Counted from the stretch's first letter, positions 1 through 9,196 are shown. The stretch is 64,000 nucleotides of DNA from JARYGU01 sp033795365 (GCA_033795365.1 JARYGU010000004.1:186001-250000), one strand, 5' to 3'. Numbers and translations are program-made. The notes: generated by a model not told the origin, from the letters alone.

Positions 1-2
1 TG

Positions 3-278
3 AGCATCATCAACCCGAGCCTCGTCGTGGTCGGCGGCACGCTGGCGCGCGGCGGCGAGTTCCTGCTCTCGGGTATCCGCGAACTGGTCTATCAGCGATG
101 CCTGCCGCTCGCCACCCGGGATCTTTCCATCGTGCTTTCGGCCTCGCGGGAAGACAGCGCCATGTTCGGCGCCGCCTATCTCCTGTTGGAGGATATGTTC
201 AGCCCGACGAAAATCGATCGTCTGATGCAGCGCTTCCTGCGGGAGAGGGCGCCTTCCCCTTATCTGAGCGCCGTTTGA
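3..278 (+). CDS. ROK-family regulator or kinase, C-terminal fragment
   Basis: This is the last 91 residues of a protein whose start lies before the window. The IxNPxxVVVGG motif followed by a GAAYLL segment is the C-terminal signature of the ROK (NagC/XylR-like repressor and sugar kinase) family. No DNA-binding domain can be seen because the N-terminus is missing, so repressor and kinase cannot be told apart. It converges on the DeoR gene 19 bp downstream. A ROK repressor beside a sugar ABC transporter locus would be a common arrangement. The partial nature comes from the window edge, not from damage. Confidence 0.75.
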   Translation, partial: SIINPSLVVVGGTLARGGEFLLSGIRELVYQRCLPLATRDLSIVLSASREDSAMFGAAYLLLEDMFSPTKIDRLMQRFLRERAPSPYLSAV

Positions 279-297
279 AGCCGCCGGTCCGTTTCGG

Positions 298-1104
298 CTA
301 CGGCCTTGCCGGCACGATCGTGACTTTCCGCTCCACCGTCCGCAGCGCGGAAAGCGCATCCTGGGATACGCCCTCGTCGGTGATCACCTCGTCGATCTCG
401 GAGGCGTCGCACAAGGTGCAGAAGCCGGGAGCGGTGAATTTCGAGCTGTCCACCAGCAGGATCGTGCGCCGGGCGGAAGCGATCATGGCGCGCTTGAGGG
501 AGGCGACCTCCAGGGCCGTTTCGGTGAGCAACGTGCCGGTGACCGCCGAGGCGCCGGTCATGCAGAGATCGGCATGCAACGTCTTGATGAAGCTTTCGCC
601 GGGTTCTCCGGCAAGATGCCGGTAGCCCGCCCGGACCGTGCCGCCCGGCAGGATGATCCGCCAGGATTTGATGTCCGCTGCGAAATCGGCGATCTCGAGG
701 CTGTTGGTGACCACGGTCAGCGGCAGATCGCGTTCGGCTGTGGCGCGGACGGCTTCCATGACCGTCGAGGAGCTGTCGAAGATGACGCTGTCGCGGGCGC
801 TGAGGCGCTGCGCCGCCTCCCGTCCGATCGCGACCTTCTCGGCGTGCTGGAGCTCGGCATTGACAGTCGTTTCACGCTCGAACGTGGCGCGCATCGGCTG
901 CAACAGGTGCGCGCCGCCGTGGGTGCGCTCCAGATAGCCTTTTTCGACAAGGTGTTCGAGATCGCGTCGAACCGTCGATTGCGATCCGCCGATCGTGTCG
1001 GCGAGTTCCTGTATGCTGGCTGCGCCGTTGATGCGCAGGTGCTCCAGGATGAGGGCCCGACGTTTGGCGGGAACGATGTCGACGCGCTTGCTCGAAGACT
1101 CCAT
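298..1104 (-). CDS. DeoR-family transcriptional repressor
   Basis: This is a 268-residue cytoplasmic regulator of normal DeoR length. Residues about 12-65 form the winged HTH (IQELADTIGGSQSTVRRDL), followed by the DeoRC sugar-phosphate sensing domain with DSSSTV and VTNSLEIAD segments. DeoR proteins usually sense a phosphorylated sugar made by the pathway they control. The start at 1104 is chosen because AGGTAG lies just upstream; an in-frame ATG at 1134 has no Shine-Dalgarno sequence. It is the third gene of a minus-strand operon (kinase, SDR, deoR) and probably controls the divergent sugar locus through sites between 3225 and 3715. Confidence 0.9.
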   Translation of the reverse strand: MESSSKRVDIVPAKRRALILEHLRINGAASIQELADTIGGSQSTVRRDLEHLVEKGYLERTHGGAHLLQPMRATFERETTVNAELQHAEKVAIGREAAQRLSARDSVIFDSSSTVMEAVRATAERDLPLTVVTNSLEIADFAADIKSWRIILPGGTVRAGYRHLAGEPGESFIKTLHADLCMTGASAVTGTLLTETALEVASLKRAMIASARRTILLVDSSKFTAPGFCTLCDASEIDEVITDEGVSQDALSALRTVERKVTIVPARP

Positions 1105-1171
1105 GGATCTACCTGTTGGCGGTCGGTCCTTCATAGCGGCCGGCCGGATGTTGCCCGATTTCGGCCAATCT

Positions 1172-1945
1172 CTACCAAATCGTATAACCGCAATCCACCA
1201 CCACGACTGAACCGGTCATGGCGCTGGATGCGTCGGAGGCGAGGAAGAGAATGGGTGCGGCGATTTCGTCGGGACGCGCGACCCTCTTCATCGGCGTCAT
1301 CTCCATCCAGATCGGCATGCGGTCGGCTTGCGTGAAGCCGCCGCGCGACATGACCGTATCCACATAGGTGGGCGCCACGCAGTTGACGCGCACGCCGCGT
1401 TCGGCCCATTCGGCGGCCAGCGATCGCGTCATGTGGTGCACGGCGGCCTTTGCGGTGTTGTAATGCGCCTGACGTTGCGGCTTGTTCGAGATCAGGCCGG
1501 ATATGGAACCAAGCGTGACGATCGCGCCCCGCCCGCGTTCGAGCATGGGCCTGGCGAACTCCCGACACGACCAGTAGGCACCGTTGAGGTCGACGTCGAC
1601 GACCTTGAGCCATACGTCGTCGCTCATCTCCTCGCCGCCCGTATCGGGCCAGGCGATGCCGGCATTGGCGATCAGGATGTCGATTGCGCCGTGACGCTCG
1701 TTGGCGGCCCGTGCAGCGGCGGCGACGGCCTTGGAATCGGTGACATCGAGAAGAACCGCATCGACGTCATGGCCCTTCTCCCGCATTTCCCGCCGCCCGG
1801 CTTCGAGAACCTCTGGGTTCATGTCGGATATGACGACCCTGGCGCCGGCTTCGGCCAGCGCTTCGGCCGTGGAAAGGCCGATTCCGCGGCCCCCGCCGGT
1901 GATGAATGCCGTTTGTCCGTCCAATCGGAATTTTTCGAGGAACAT
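1172..1945 (-). CDS. SDR-family NAD(P)-dependent oxidoreductase
   Basis: This 257-residue protein is a classical short-chain dehydrogenase. It has the TGGGRGIG cofactor loop at residues 16-23, NAG at about 94-96, and the S149-Y162-K166 catalytic set. Asp41 at the end of the second strand points to NAD rather than NADP. It ends with the usual GxxxxVDCGYT tail. It lies 10 bp after the ADP-dependent-type kinase gene and before deoR, so it is probably co-transcribed and oxidises a sugar or polyol before phosphorylation. The substrate cannot be read from the sequence. Confidence 0.9.
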   Translation of the reverse strand: MFLEKFRLDGQTAFITGGGRGIGLSTAEALAEAGARVVISDMNPEVLEAGRREMREKGHDVDAVLLDVTDSKAVAAAARAANERHGAIDILIANAGIAWPDTGGEEMSDDVWLKVVDVDLNGAYWSCREFARPMLERGRGAIVTLGSISGLISNKPQRQAHYNTAKAAVHHMTRSLAAEWAERGVRVNCVAPTYVDTVMSRGGFTQADRMPIWMEMTPMKRVARPDEIAAPILFLASDASSAMTGSVVVVDCGYTIW

Positions 1946-1955
1946 GGATTTTCCT

Positions 1956-3224
1956 TCATGCCTGTCGCAGGGCTGTATCTGCCGCAGCGTGCTTGTTGCG
2001 GCCGAGGATCAAGAGGCAGCCGGCTGTGAAGCTGTCGCCGAGCCCGAGGGTCGTTGCCGGCTTTTCCATATAAGGAGAGGCGCAGGCGACGAAGGTCCAG
2101 CGATCCCTGCGGATGGGCGTGTCGAAGGGCACCGGATGGAACTCGGCCTGCGGATGGATGGCAACGGTTCCGACCGGAGCGCCGTTCGCGGCGCGAGCGC
2201 CGGCGATCGCGCAACCGGCCATCAGCGCAAGCTCCTCCTCGCGCGGATCGTTGAGGGTGACGGATGCGGCCCAGGTATCCGCATGGACGCAGACGCGATC
2301 GAGCTTCAGGCGCTCGCCGAGCGCGATCAGCGCCTCCATCGGGTGATGGGCGGCGGGGTCCATGGCAAGGAGCTCCGAGTGGCTCATGCCGATCGACGTC
2401 ACCGATCCGGCGGCATGCGAGAGCACATCCTCGACCGCTGCCTGTGACGCATAGCCCGCGAGTTCGAAATGGATCGTGCGAAGCCCCGCCGCCTTCCAGG
2501 CGCGGCTCAGCGCGAAGACATGCCGGCTGGCGGATGCGGTATTGTTCAGCGGCTCGTCGTTCAGGCCCGAGAGCAGCCCGGCGGCGGCCGCCGGCGCAAG
2601 GCGCATCGACATGCTCTCGAAGTCGGCGTCACGCTGGATGCCGCGATCGCCGAAGCGGATGATGACGCGCGACGAACGGCTGGGCACGAAGCCGCCGAGA
2701 GGCCGTCCGGCCGTATACTCGAAGATGAAGATTTCGGGTATATGCCGTCCGGCCGGCGTCAGGGCCTCGACCGTCTTCATTTCGCCGGCCGAGGCGAGCA
2801 GCACGCCGGGCGGAATCTGATTGAGCATTTGCTGGTGGCGATCCTCCAGGGCTATCAGCGCGCTTACGCCCAGCCGCGCCAGAACCCAGGCGGCCTGCGG
2901 CCCGGTTCCGCCCAGCGCGTAGCGGATTTTCAGGCGCTCGCGAAGCCATGCCGGGCCTTCCGGCCAATCGAAGCGGACCTCGCCGCCGGTGCCGCGCGCC
3001 GCACGCGCCATCAGCAGTGCCGCAAGCGCGCCCGCCGGCGTCTCCGCATCCGCATCCAGCAAGGCCTGCATGTCGTGCATGTCCACCCGGGCATCGACAC
3101 AGGCGCTTATCCCGCACAGAAACAGTCCGGACCGGGAGAGTGCCGCCGCAGTCAGCGGGCCCGATCGGGAATCGGTCAGCGCCGCATATCGTTCGGCCCA
3201 GCCTCCGGCGCAGGTGTCATTCAT
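1956..3224 (-). CDS. ADP-dependent phosphofructokinase/glucokinase-family sugar kinase
   Basis: This 422-residue protein resembles the ADP_PFK_GK family, a ribokinase-fold group best known from archaea. The clearest sign is GLGDSF at 394-399, where Asp397 would be the catalytic base, preceded by a conserved H-x-V-P-F-D-T-P region and a hydrophobic Rossmann-like core. ADP-type enzymes of this family are about 450 residues. The start at 3224 is chosen for AGGAGG upstream; the frame stays open to 3260. It is first in an operon with an SDR and deoR and diverges from an aldolase-like gene, so a phosphorylate-then-cleave sugar route is likely. The phosphoryl donor (ADP or ATP) is not determinable here. 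Confidence 0.7.
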   Translation of the reverse strand: MNDTCAGGWAERYAALTDSRSGPLTAAALSRSGLFLCGISACVDARVDMHDMQALLDADAETPAGALAALLMARAARGTGGEVRFDWPEGPAWLRERLKIRYALGGTGPQAAWVLARLGVSALIALEDRHQQMLNQIPPGVLLASAGEMKTVEALTPAGRHIPEIFIFEYTAGRPLGGFVPSRSSRVIIRFGDRGIQRDADFESMSMRLAPAAAAGLLSGLNDEPLNNTASASRHVFALSRAWKAAGLRTIHFELAGYASQAAVEDVLSHAAGSVTSIGMSHSELLAMDPAAHHPMEALIALGERLKLDRVCVHADTWAASVTLNDPREEELALMAGCAIAGARAANGAPVGTVAIHPQAEFHPVPFDTPIRRDRWTFVACASPYMEKPATTLGLGDSFTAGCLLILGRNKHAAADTALRQA

Positions 3225-3276
3225 GCCGCGTACTCCTCCTGATCCGGGCGATGATGTCAATTGCTACCATTATCTA

Positions 3277-3293
3277 TCAAATCGTCAATTTGA
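3277..3293. promoter_or_regulatory. Inverted repeat, candidate DeoR/ROK operator
   Basis: TCAAAT and ATTTGA are perfect 6-bp arms around CGTCA, 53 bp upstream of the kinase start and in the AT-rich part of the divergent region. A related GTCAATTG lies at 3256. The symmetry and position fit a dimeric repressor site; which regulator binds is inference. Confidence 0.5.
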
Positions 3294-3542
3294 TTTTCTG
3301 ACAATTTCCAAAAGCGAGCAAAAAGGCCTATATATGCCGCACCGCAGCAGGATTTCTTGTGCATATGCTCATTTTTTTCGACGAAAGTTACGAATTCTCT
3401 CAAGAAGACATGGGAGGATGGAATCTGCGGATCTTTAGCGATAAACCTGAAAACGGACAAAAACAAGCAGCCACGGAAATCGGCCGCTCTCGCAACTTTG
3501 TAAATAAGCTATTGGATACACATCATAATCTTCTTCACACTT

Positions 3543-3560
3543 AACCGGCCTCACCCGGTT
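3543..3560. promoter_or_regulatory. Short inverted repeat AACCGG-N6-CCGGTT
   Basis: Perfect 6-bp arms with a six-base spacer, followed by TTGAGG. It lies between the two divergent operons, upstream of the candidate promoter at 3618. It could be an operator or part of a small hairpin; the short arms make either call weak. Confidence 0.3.
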
Positions 3561-3617
3561 TTGAGGACTACTCTCGCAAAGGCGAGGCTGACGATATTGG
3601 AAAGAGTTAGAGAGCTA

Positions 3618-3646
3618 TTGACAGATTATGAAAAGAATCGACATAT
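3618..3646 (+). promoter_or_regulatory. Candidate sigma-70 promoter of the aldolase-transporter operon
   Basis: A perfect TTGACA at 3618-3623 is followed after 17 bases by ACATAT at 3641-3646. The -10 match is weak, but the -35 is exact, the spacing is ideal and the distance to the ATG at 3716 is about 70 bp. Confidence 0.4.
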
Positions 3647-3715
3647 AGCAGGCAGCCCGTAGCCGAGAACCGGCTGCGTTTGCAGCCAAAATGTCCGAAC
3701 AACTGAGGAACACCG

Positions 3716-4732
3716 ATGGTCACGAGACTCGACAGAAAACTGGCGAATATCCGGGCGGGGCGCTACAAACCCACCGATTTCATCATCGCGGACGCGAAGG
3801 ACAGCGATGTGGGCGCCGGCGTGACCGCAACCGGCTTCGATTATTCGGCAAAACCGCCGCGCCGGCGCAGCAGACAGGAATTCATAGCCCAGATCAAGGA
3901 GATCGTCGCACAGGACATCGTCGACATCATGCTGGTGTCGCAGTCGAACTTGGAGCTTCTCGACGAGAACGGAGCCTTCGTCGGCAGCGAGGTCAAGCCG
4001 GCGATCCGGACCAACCTGGAGACGATGTGCTGGGGTTCCGTCAGGCACGGCGTCTACACGCAGGTGCCCTCCGTTCCCTTCCGCGACGCCAATCTCGCCC
4101 GCGCCGTCGCCAATTATCCGACGAGCGGCACCGATCTCGGCCTCTATTCGGTTTCGTTCAGCAACGATGTCGAGCTCGACATCCGTACGCTGAACGCCTT
4201 TTCCGAGTTCCGTGCCGAAGCCGCGCGGCACAATTTCAAATATTTCTACGAGGTCTTCAATCCGAGCGTCGATCTCGGCTTCAGCCGCGAACAGATCGGG
4301 GAATTCGTCAACGATCACATCATCAAGTCGCTCGCGAGCGTGCCGAGGGCCGATCGGCCGCTGTTCCTCAAGACCCCGTACAACGGGCCGAAGGCGCTGG
4401 AGGAACTGGTGAACTTCGATTCCGAGCTCATCGTCGGCGTGCTGGGCGGTGGCGCCGGCACCACCCGCGACACCTTCGAGCTCGTCGCCCAGTCGGAGCG
4501 TTACGGCGCGCGCCTGGCGCTCTTCGGCCGCAAGATCAACCTCGCCGAAGCGCCGCTTCATCTGATCGTCCTGATGCGGGCGGTGGCCGACGGATCGCTG
4601 GGGCCGGAGGAAGCCGTCCGCGCCTATCACGGCGAATTGCAGAAACTCGGACTGACGCCCAACAGGTCGCTGTCGGACGACCGCGTGATCACCGAGGACG
4701 TGCTGAAGGTCGACGCCGCCAAGGCAGCCTGA
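3716..4732 (+). CDS. Aldolase-like TIM-barrel protein
   Basis: This is a 338-residue cytoplasmic protein. I see barrel-type features: DAKDSD at 26-31, FLKTPYNG at 217-224 with Lys219 as a possible Schiff-base lysine, a GGGAGTTRD loop at 244-252 that could hold phosphate, and FGRKI at 270-274. These recall class I aldolases of the DhnA/LacD/DeoC kind, but the family is not certain. The start has GAGGAA just upstream. It heads the plus-strand operon opposite a sugar kinase, so cleavage of a phosphorylated ketose is the natural guess. Lactate or tagatose-type names would be unsupported. Confidence 0.6.
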   Translation: MVTRLDRKLANIRAGRYKPTDFIIADAKDSDVGAGVTATGFDYSAKPPRRRSRQEFIAQIKEIVAQDIVDIMLVSQSNLELLDENGAFVGSEVKPAIRTNLETMCWGSVRHGVYTQVPSVPFRDANLARAVANYPTSGTDLGLYSVSFSNDVELDIRTLNAFSEFRAEAARHNFKYFYEVFNPSVDLGFSREQIGEFVNDHIIKSLASVPRADRPLFLKTPYNGPKALEELVNFDSELIVGVLGGGAGTTRDTFELVAQSERYGARLALFGRKINLAEAPLHLIVLMRAVADGSLGPEEAVRAYHGELQKLGLTPNRSLSDDRVITEDVLKVDAAKAA

Positions 4733-4744
4733 CCGGCCTGAAAC

Positions 4745-4771
4745 GACGGGCGGCAAAAAAGACCGCCCGTC
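4745..4771 (+). terminator. Intercistronic hairpin between aldolase gene and binding-protein gene
   Basis: GACGGGCGG and CCGCCCGTC are perfect 9-bp arms around CAAAAAAGA. No T-run follows, so it is probably a processing or partial attenuation hairpin protecting the downstream binding-protein message rather than a full stop. Confidence 0.5.
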
Positions 4772-4861
4772 CGAAATGTGGCCCTCATGCGGGGGTCACC
4801 GTGCCCGCGGGTGGGAGGGCTCGCGGTGTGCATCCTTGGGAGTGAAAAAGGGAGGAATAAG

Positions 4862-6148
4862 ATGAGAAAGATGCTGTTTCTCGCGACGACCATCCTCGCC
4901 GCGACGCTTTCCGCTGCCTCGGCGCAGGCCGACCAGAAAGAGGTGACGGTGTGGTCCTGGTTCGTGCAAAGCACGATGGAAAAATCGATCGCAGCCTTCG
5001 AAAAGGCGCACCCGGACATCAAGGTCAAATACACCTACTACAACTATTCGCCCGAATACATCACCGCGCTGAAGGCGGCCGCGGCATCCGGCAGTTTGCC
5101 GGACGTGATCGGCCTCCAGCCGGGATCGCTGACGCAGCAGTACCGGGAGCATCTGGAGGCGGTGAACGAACGCGCGGCCAAGGAGTGGGGCGAGAACTGG
5201 GCGGAGAAGATCTTCCCGGTCAACCGCAAGCAGATGCGCATGGGCAACCCGGCGGGAGACGACAACTATTACATCGTTCCCCAGGAATCGCAGGTTCTGT
5301 GCATCTGGTACAATCGAAAGATATTCGAGACGCTGAACATCGCCGTTCCGAAGACCTACGAAGAGCTGAAAACCGCGGCAAAGACGCTGACCGACAACGG
5401 CTATATCCCGATGTTTCAGGGCGCCGCCGACGGCTGGCAGAACGAGAACGTCTTCCTGATGCTCGCAAACCAGTTCTCGCCGGGCATCGTCGACAAGGCG
5501 CAGGCCGGCGAAACCCCGTGGACAGCACCTGAGCTCGTCGAAGCGATGAAGGCCTGGAAGGGCCTTTTCGACGACAACATCTTCCAGCAGGGGGCGCTCG
5601 GGGCGCATGCCTATCCGACGGGCGCCCAGCTCTTCGCCCAGGGCAGGGTCGGGATGATGGCGCTCGGCTCCTGGTGGATGCAGGAAAGCAAGTTCCCGCC
5701 GCCGCTGTCCGAATATGTCCAGAACATGGATGGCTTCGACTTCTTCCACATGCCGCCGGTCAAGGAAGGCAACGAGACCAGTCCGCCGGTCGGCGGCATC
5801 GATATCGGTTACGGCCTGACCAGGAACGGCGGACAGAACCCGGCCGCGTGGACGTTCCTCGCAGAACTGACGAACGGCGTCGGCCTGCAGGAGGCGTTGA
5901 ACGATCTGAACGACCTGCCGGCCTTCGAAGGCCATGCGCCGAAGGGCGACATCACCGATCACGTCAAGGAACTGTCGGCGCGCTTCATGGAGGATCTTCC
6001 CAGGGCGGAAAACCAGCGCTTCGCCTCTCCGGCAGTCGCCGAAGCTCTCGACAACGCGCTCGCCGGCGTTGCCGCAGGCAGCATCGAGCCGGAAGCCGCG
6101 CTTGCCGCGGTCCAGGCTGCGACCGAGAAAGTCCTCGCCGCACAGTAA
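4862..6148 (+). CDS. Sugar ABC transporter substrate-binding protein
   Basis: This 428-residue periplasmic protein belongs to the MalE-like family 1 binding proteins. Residues 1-23 form a Sec signal (basic MRK, hydrophobic core, cleavage after AQA). The mature start KEVTVWSWFVQSTME and the later GRVGMMALGSWW segment are typical. The start is fixed by GGAGGAAT ahead of the ATG; an earlier in-frame ATG at 4778 would bury the signal. It is followed by two permeases and an ATPase in the usual order. The binding-site residues do not show which sugar is bound, but the neighbouring reductase and kinase favour a pentose, hexose or polyol. Confidence 0.92.
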   Translation: MRKMLFLATTILAATLSAASAQADQKEVTVWSWFVQSTMEKSIAAFEKAHPDIKVKYTYYNYSPEYITALKAAAASGSLPDVIGLQPGSLTQQYREHLEAVNERAAKEWGENWAEKIFPVNRKQMRMGNPAGDDNYYIVPQESQVLCIWYNRKIFETLNIAVPKTYEELKTAAKTLTDNGYIPMFQGAADGWQNENVFLMLANQFSPGIVDKAQAGETPWTAPELVEAMKAWKGLFDDNIFQQGALGAHAYPTGAQLFAQGRVGMMALGSWWMQESKFPPPLSEYVQNMDGFDFFHMPPVKEGNETSPPVGGIDIGYGLTRNGGQNPAAWTFLAELTNGVGLQEALNDLNDLPAFEGHAPKGDITDHVKELSARFMEDLPRAENQRFASPAVAEALDNALAGVAAGSIEPEAALAAVQAATEKVLAAQ

Positions 6149-6202
6149 AAATGACGGCAGACGACCGGGTGCGTGAATACGCCCGGTCTCTGCCGATAGA
6201 AA

Positions 6203-7156
6203 ATGGTGAGCGCCATGCGTGCTGAAGTCATGCAAGCCGGGCAGGCGGGAGCGATTGCCGGACGCCGGGCCGGATCGGGAGCATCGCGGCTCTATCTTTT
6301 CACCCTGCCGGCCACGCTGCTGTTCGTCGTCTTCGTTGCCTATCCGATCCTCTGGGTCGCCGGACAGAGTTTCTATACCCGGTCGGGAAGCGGCGAGACG
6401 TCTTTCGCCGGCTTCGCCAATTACGCGGTCGTCCTTGGCGAGCCGACATTCTGGATCGTCGTTCGCAACATGGCGCTCTGGGGCCTGATCACGATTCCGG
6501 TCCAGATGCTGATCGGCGGCCTTCTGGCCTATTTCATCGAGCGGCACACGATCGTATTCCGCGGCTTCTTCCGCACCATGTTCTTCCTGCCGGTGGTGAC
6601 CTCGGTTTCGGTCATCAGCCTGGTCTGGGTACAGATCTACGCACCCTATTACGGCATCGCCCAGGAATATCTGAAGCATGTCGGCATCGTCATGGCCACC
6701 TCGCCGATCGGCGATCCCAAGACGGCGATCTATGCGCTGATCGTCGTCAATATCTGGCAATGGACCGGCTTTTCCATGCTCATGTACATAGCCGGCATCG
6801 CCAATCTTCCGGGCGAGGTTCTCGATGCCGCCCGGGTCGACGGCGCCCGGGGGTGGCGGCTTGCCGTCCACGTCATCGTGCCGATGCTGGCGCCGGCGAC
6901 GAAGTCTCTCCTGCTCCTGGGCGTCATCGGCACGCTGCAGACCTTCCCGATCGTGCATCTCATGACCGGTGGCGGGCCGAACCGCGCCAGCGAGGTGTTC
7001 GGCACCTTCATCTTCAAGCAGAGCTTCGTGCTCGGCGACACGGGCAGCGGCGCAGCACTTTCCGTCATCGTTCTCATTATCGCGCTCGCCCTGTCGCTTC
7101 TCCAGATCGTTGCGCTGGGCGCCCGATTGACGCCGGCCGGAAAGGAGCGCCAGTGA
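6203..7156 (+). CDS. Sugar ABC transporter permease, MalF type
   Basis: This 317-residue inner-membrane protein has about six membrane segments and the cytoplasmic EAA loop (DAARVDGARGWRLAVHVIVP) that docks on the ATPase. It is of the short MalF/UgpA form without a large periplasmic loop. The alternative start at 6215 has GGTGAG just before it and is equally plausible. The gene overlaps the next permease by four bases, which suggests coupled translation. Confidence 0.92.
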   Translation: MVSAMRAEVMQAGQAGAIAGRRAGSGASRLYLFTLPATLLFVVFVAYPILWVAGQSFYTRSGSGETSFAGFANYAVVLGEPTFWIVVRNMALWGLITIPVQMLIGGLLAYFIERHTIVFRGFFRTMFFLPVVTSVSVISLVWVQIYAPYYGIAQEYLKHVGIVMATSPIGDPKTAIYALIVVNIWQWTGFSMLMYIAGIANLPGEVLDAARVDGARGWRLAVHVIVPMLAPATKSLLLLGVIGTLQTFPIVHLMTGGGPNRASEVFGTFIFKQSFVLGDTGSGAALSVIVLIIALALSLLQIVALGARLTPAGKERQ

Positions 7157-7986
7157 CACCACCCGCCCGCCTCCGCGTTCGCAGCGTCGTCATCCACGCC
7201 GTACTCTTCGTCGTGCTTGCCATCTGGATGGTCCCACAGGTCTACATGCTGTCGATCGGTCTGAGGACGCCCGCTCAGGCCTTCGACGCCTCTCTCTTCA
7301 CCTGGCCGGTGACCTTCGACAACTTCGCGATGGTCGTTCGCGACAATCCGCTCGGCGGCATATTCCTGAACAGCCTGATCGTCACGGTGGCCACGGTGGC
7401 GATCGTCGTCGCGGTCTCATCGCTTTTCGCCTTCGCCTGCGCCGTCCTGCGGCTCAAGGGGTCGCTTCTTCTATATACGACCTTGCTGACGACCTTGATG
7501 GTGCCGCTCGCCTCGATGGTGCTTCCGCTCGCCATCCTTCTGAAGAATTTCGGCTGGGTGAACACCTATATCGGCCTGATCCTGCCCTATGCGGCGCTTG
7601 GCGTGCCGTTCGCGATGGTCATCCTGAAATCCTTCATGGAGGACGCGCCGCGCGAGCTCTTCGAGGCCGCACGCGTGGACGGTTGCAACGCCTGGCAAAC
7701 CTACTGGCACGTGGCGCTGCCGCTCGTGCGGCCGGCACTCGTCTTCGTTACGATCTGGCAGTTCATCGTCACCTGGAACGAGTTCTTCCTCGCCTTGATC
7801 GTCCTGACCAGGAGCGAGATGAAGACGCTGACCATCATTCCCATGCAGTATTCCGGCCTCTACATGGCCAATCCCGGCGCTTTGTTTGCGGTCCTGACGC
7901 TGATCGCGCTTCCTCTCATCCTTCTTTACGTCCTGGTCCAGCGAGCCTTCGTGCGCGGCTTGCTCGCCGGCGCGGTGAAAGGCTAA
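7153..7986 (+). CDS. Sugar ABC transporter permease, MalG type
   Basis: This is a 277-residue inner-membrane protein with six predicted segments and the EAA loop FEAARVDGCNAWQTYWHVALP. I start it at GTG 7153, inside the stop of the preceding gene, because AAGGAG lies five bases upstream and the resulting length is normal for MalG/UgpE. The open frame continues further upstream in the shadow of the first permease, which is not credible coding. Confidence 0.92.
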   Translation: MTPPARLRVRSVVIHAVLFVVLAIWMVPQVYMLSIGLRTPAQAFDASLFTWPVTFDNFAMVVRDNPLGGIFLNSLIVTVATVAIVVAVSSLFAFACAVLRLKGSLLLYTTLLTTLMVPLASMVLPLAILLKNFGWVNTYIGLILPYAALGVPFAMVILKSFMEDAPRELFEAARVDGCNAWQTYWHVALPLVRPALVFVTIWQFIVTWNEFFLALIVLTRSEMKTLTIIPMQYSGLYMANPGALFAVLTLIALPLILLYVLVQRAFVRGLLAGAVKG

Positions 7987-7989
7987 TCC

Positions 7990-9117
7990 ATGGCGACGCT
8001 TTCGATCGACAAGATCACCAAGGCCTTCGGCAGTCTCACCGTAATCCCGGAATTGTCTCTGACCATTCCCGACGGAGAATTCTGCGTGCTGGTAGGCCCG
8101 TCCGGCTGCGGCAAGTCGACCTTGCTCCGGATCATCGCCGGTCTGGAACCGATCAATTCGGGGCGCATCCTGGTCGATGGCGTCGACATGAGCGGCGCCG
8201 AGCCTCCCGAGCGCGGCGTTGCCATGGTGTTCCAGTCCTACGCGCTCTATCCGCATATGGATGTCAGGCGGAACATAGGCTTCGGCCTGGAGATCGCGCG
8301 AACGCCCGCGGCCGAAAGGGCCGGGCGGGTGCGGCGCGCTGCCGAAAAGCTGCGGCTTTCCGGCTATCTGTCGCGCAAGCCGCGCGAATTGTCCGGCGGT
8401 CAGCGGCAGCGGGTCGCCATCGGCCGCGCCATGACGCGCAAGCCGAAGCTTTTCCTGCTCGATGAGCCCCTCTCCAATCTTGATGCGGCCTTGCGCGTCG
8501 GCATGCGCATCGAAATCGCCCGCCTGAAGGCGGAACTCGCCTCGACCATGATCTATGTCACCCACGACCAGGTCGAAGCCATGACGCTCGCCGACCGCAT
8601 CGTGGTGATGAACGGCGGCCGGATCGAGCAGGTGGGCACACCGCTCGACCTCTATCATCGGCCGGCCAACCTGTTCGTCGCAGGCTTCATCGGCTCGCCC
8701 GCCATGAATTTCCTGAAGGGCCGGGTCGCGGCCGTGCGGGAAATGCGAGCGACCGTCGCCCTTGCATTCGGTCCGCAGCTCGATATCGCGTTATCGCAGC
8801 GCGTCGAACCGGGCGAGGATGTCACGCTCGGCATCCGTCCGGAGCACATTTCCTTTTCGGCCGATGCGCAGTCCGATGCCTACGTGGCAAGAGCCGCATT
8901 GGTAGAGCTCCTGGGCAGCGACACCTTCGTCCATGTTCGGGAAGGCGACGAAAGCCTCGTCATCCGCGACAGCCGCGGCCGTATGGCGCGGGCCGGCGAT
9001 TCCATCGCGATTTCGTTTCCGGCATCCGCCTGCCACCTGTTCGACAAACCGGGCCGGAGAATCTCGCAAGGGGCGCCATCCGGTTTCGAGATAGACCCTG
9101 CAGCCGCCCCAGCATGA
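7990..9117 (+). CDS. Sugar ABC transporter ATPase, MalK/UgpC type
   Basis: This 375-residue cytoplasmic ATPase has Walker A GPSGCGKST at 36-44, signature LSGGQRQR, Walker B LFLLDEPLSNLD and the switch histidine in YVTHDQ. Residues from about 240 form the OB/TOBE regulatory domain usual for MalK-type proteins. It starts three bases after the permease stop. It powers the importer made by the three preceding genes. Confidence 0.95.
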   Translation: MATLSIDKITKAFGSLTVIPELSLTIPDGEFCVLVGPSGCGKSTLLRIIAGLEPINSGRILVDGVDMSGAEPPERGVAMVFQSYALYPHMDVRRNIGFGLEIARTPAAERAGRVRRAAEKLRLSGYLSRKPRELSGGQRQRVAIGRAMTRKPKLFLLDEPLSNLDAALRVGMRIEIARLKAELASTMIYVTHDQVEAMTLADRIVVMNGGRIEQVGTPLDLYHRPANLFVAGFIGSPAMNFLKGRVAAVREMRATVALAFGPQLDIALSQRVEPGEDVTLGIRPEHISFSADAQSDAYVARAALVELLGSDTFVHVREGDESLVIRDSRGRMARAGDSIAISFPASACHLFDKPGRRISQGAPSGFEIDPAAAPA

Positions 9118-9196
9118 ACTCAAAAAACGACCGGCTGCCACGGTTTCGACCATCCGCGGCAACCGGGCGCGAAGCAAACACGAAAAGGAGGACTCG

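Larger units (their letters stand above)
3225..3715. other. Divergent control region without genes
   Basis: This 491-bp stretch separates the kinase operon (minus) from the aldolase-transporter operon (plus). It is clearly more AT-rich than the flanking genes and holds two inverted repeats and one plausible promoter, listed separately. Small open frames inside it lack ribosome-binding sites and recognisable protein character, and I do not accept them as genes. Confidence 0.7.

Noticed and set aside
3359..3544. Small plus-strand frame in the divergent control region
   Set aside because: It has no ribosome site, no hydrophobic or domain pattern, and overlaps the AT-rich promoter area.
4796..7162. 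Long minus-strand open frame opposite the sugar transporter genes
   Set aside because: It is the antisense shadow of clear binding-protein and permease genes, with composition typical of reverse frames in high-GC DNA and no family resemblance.
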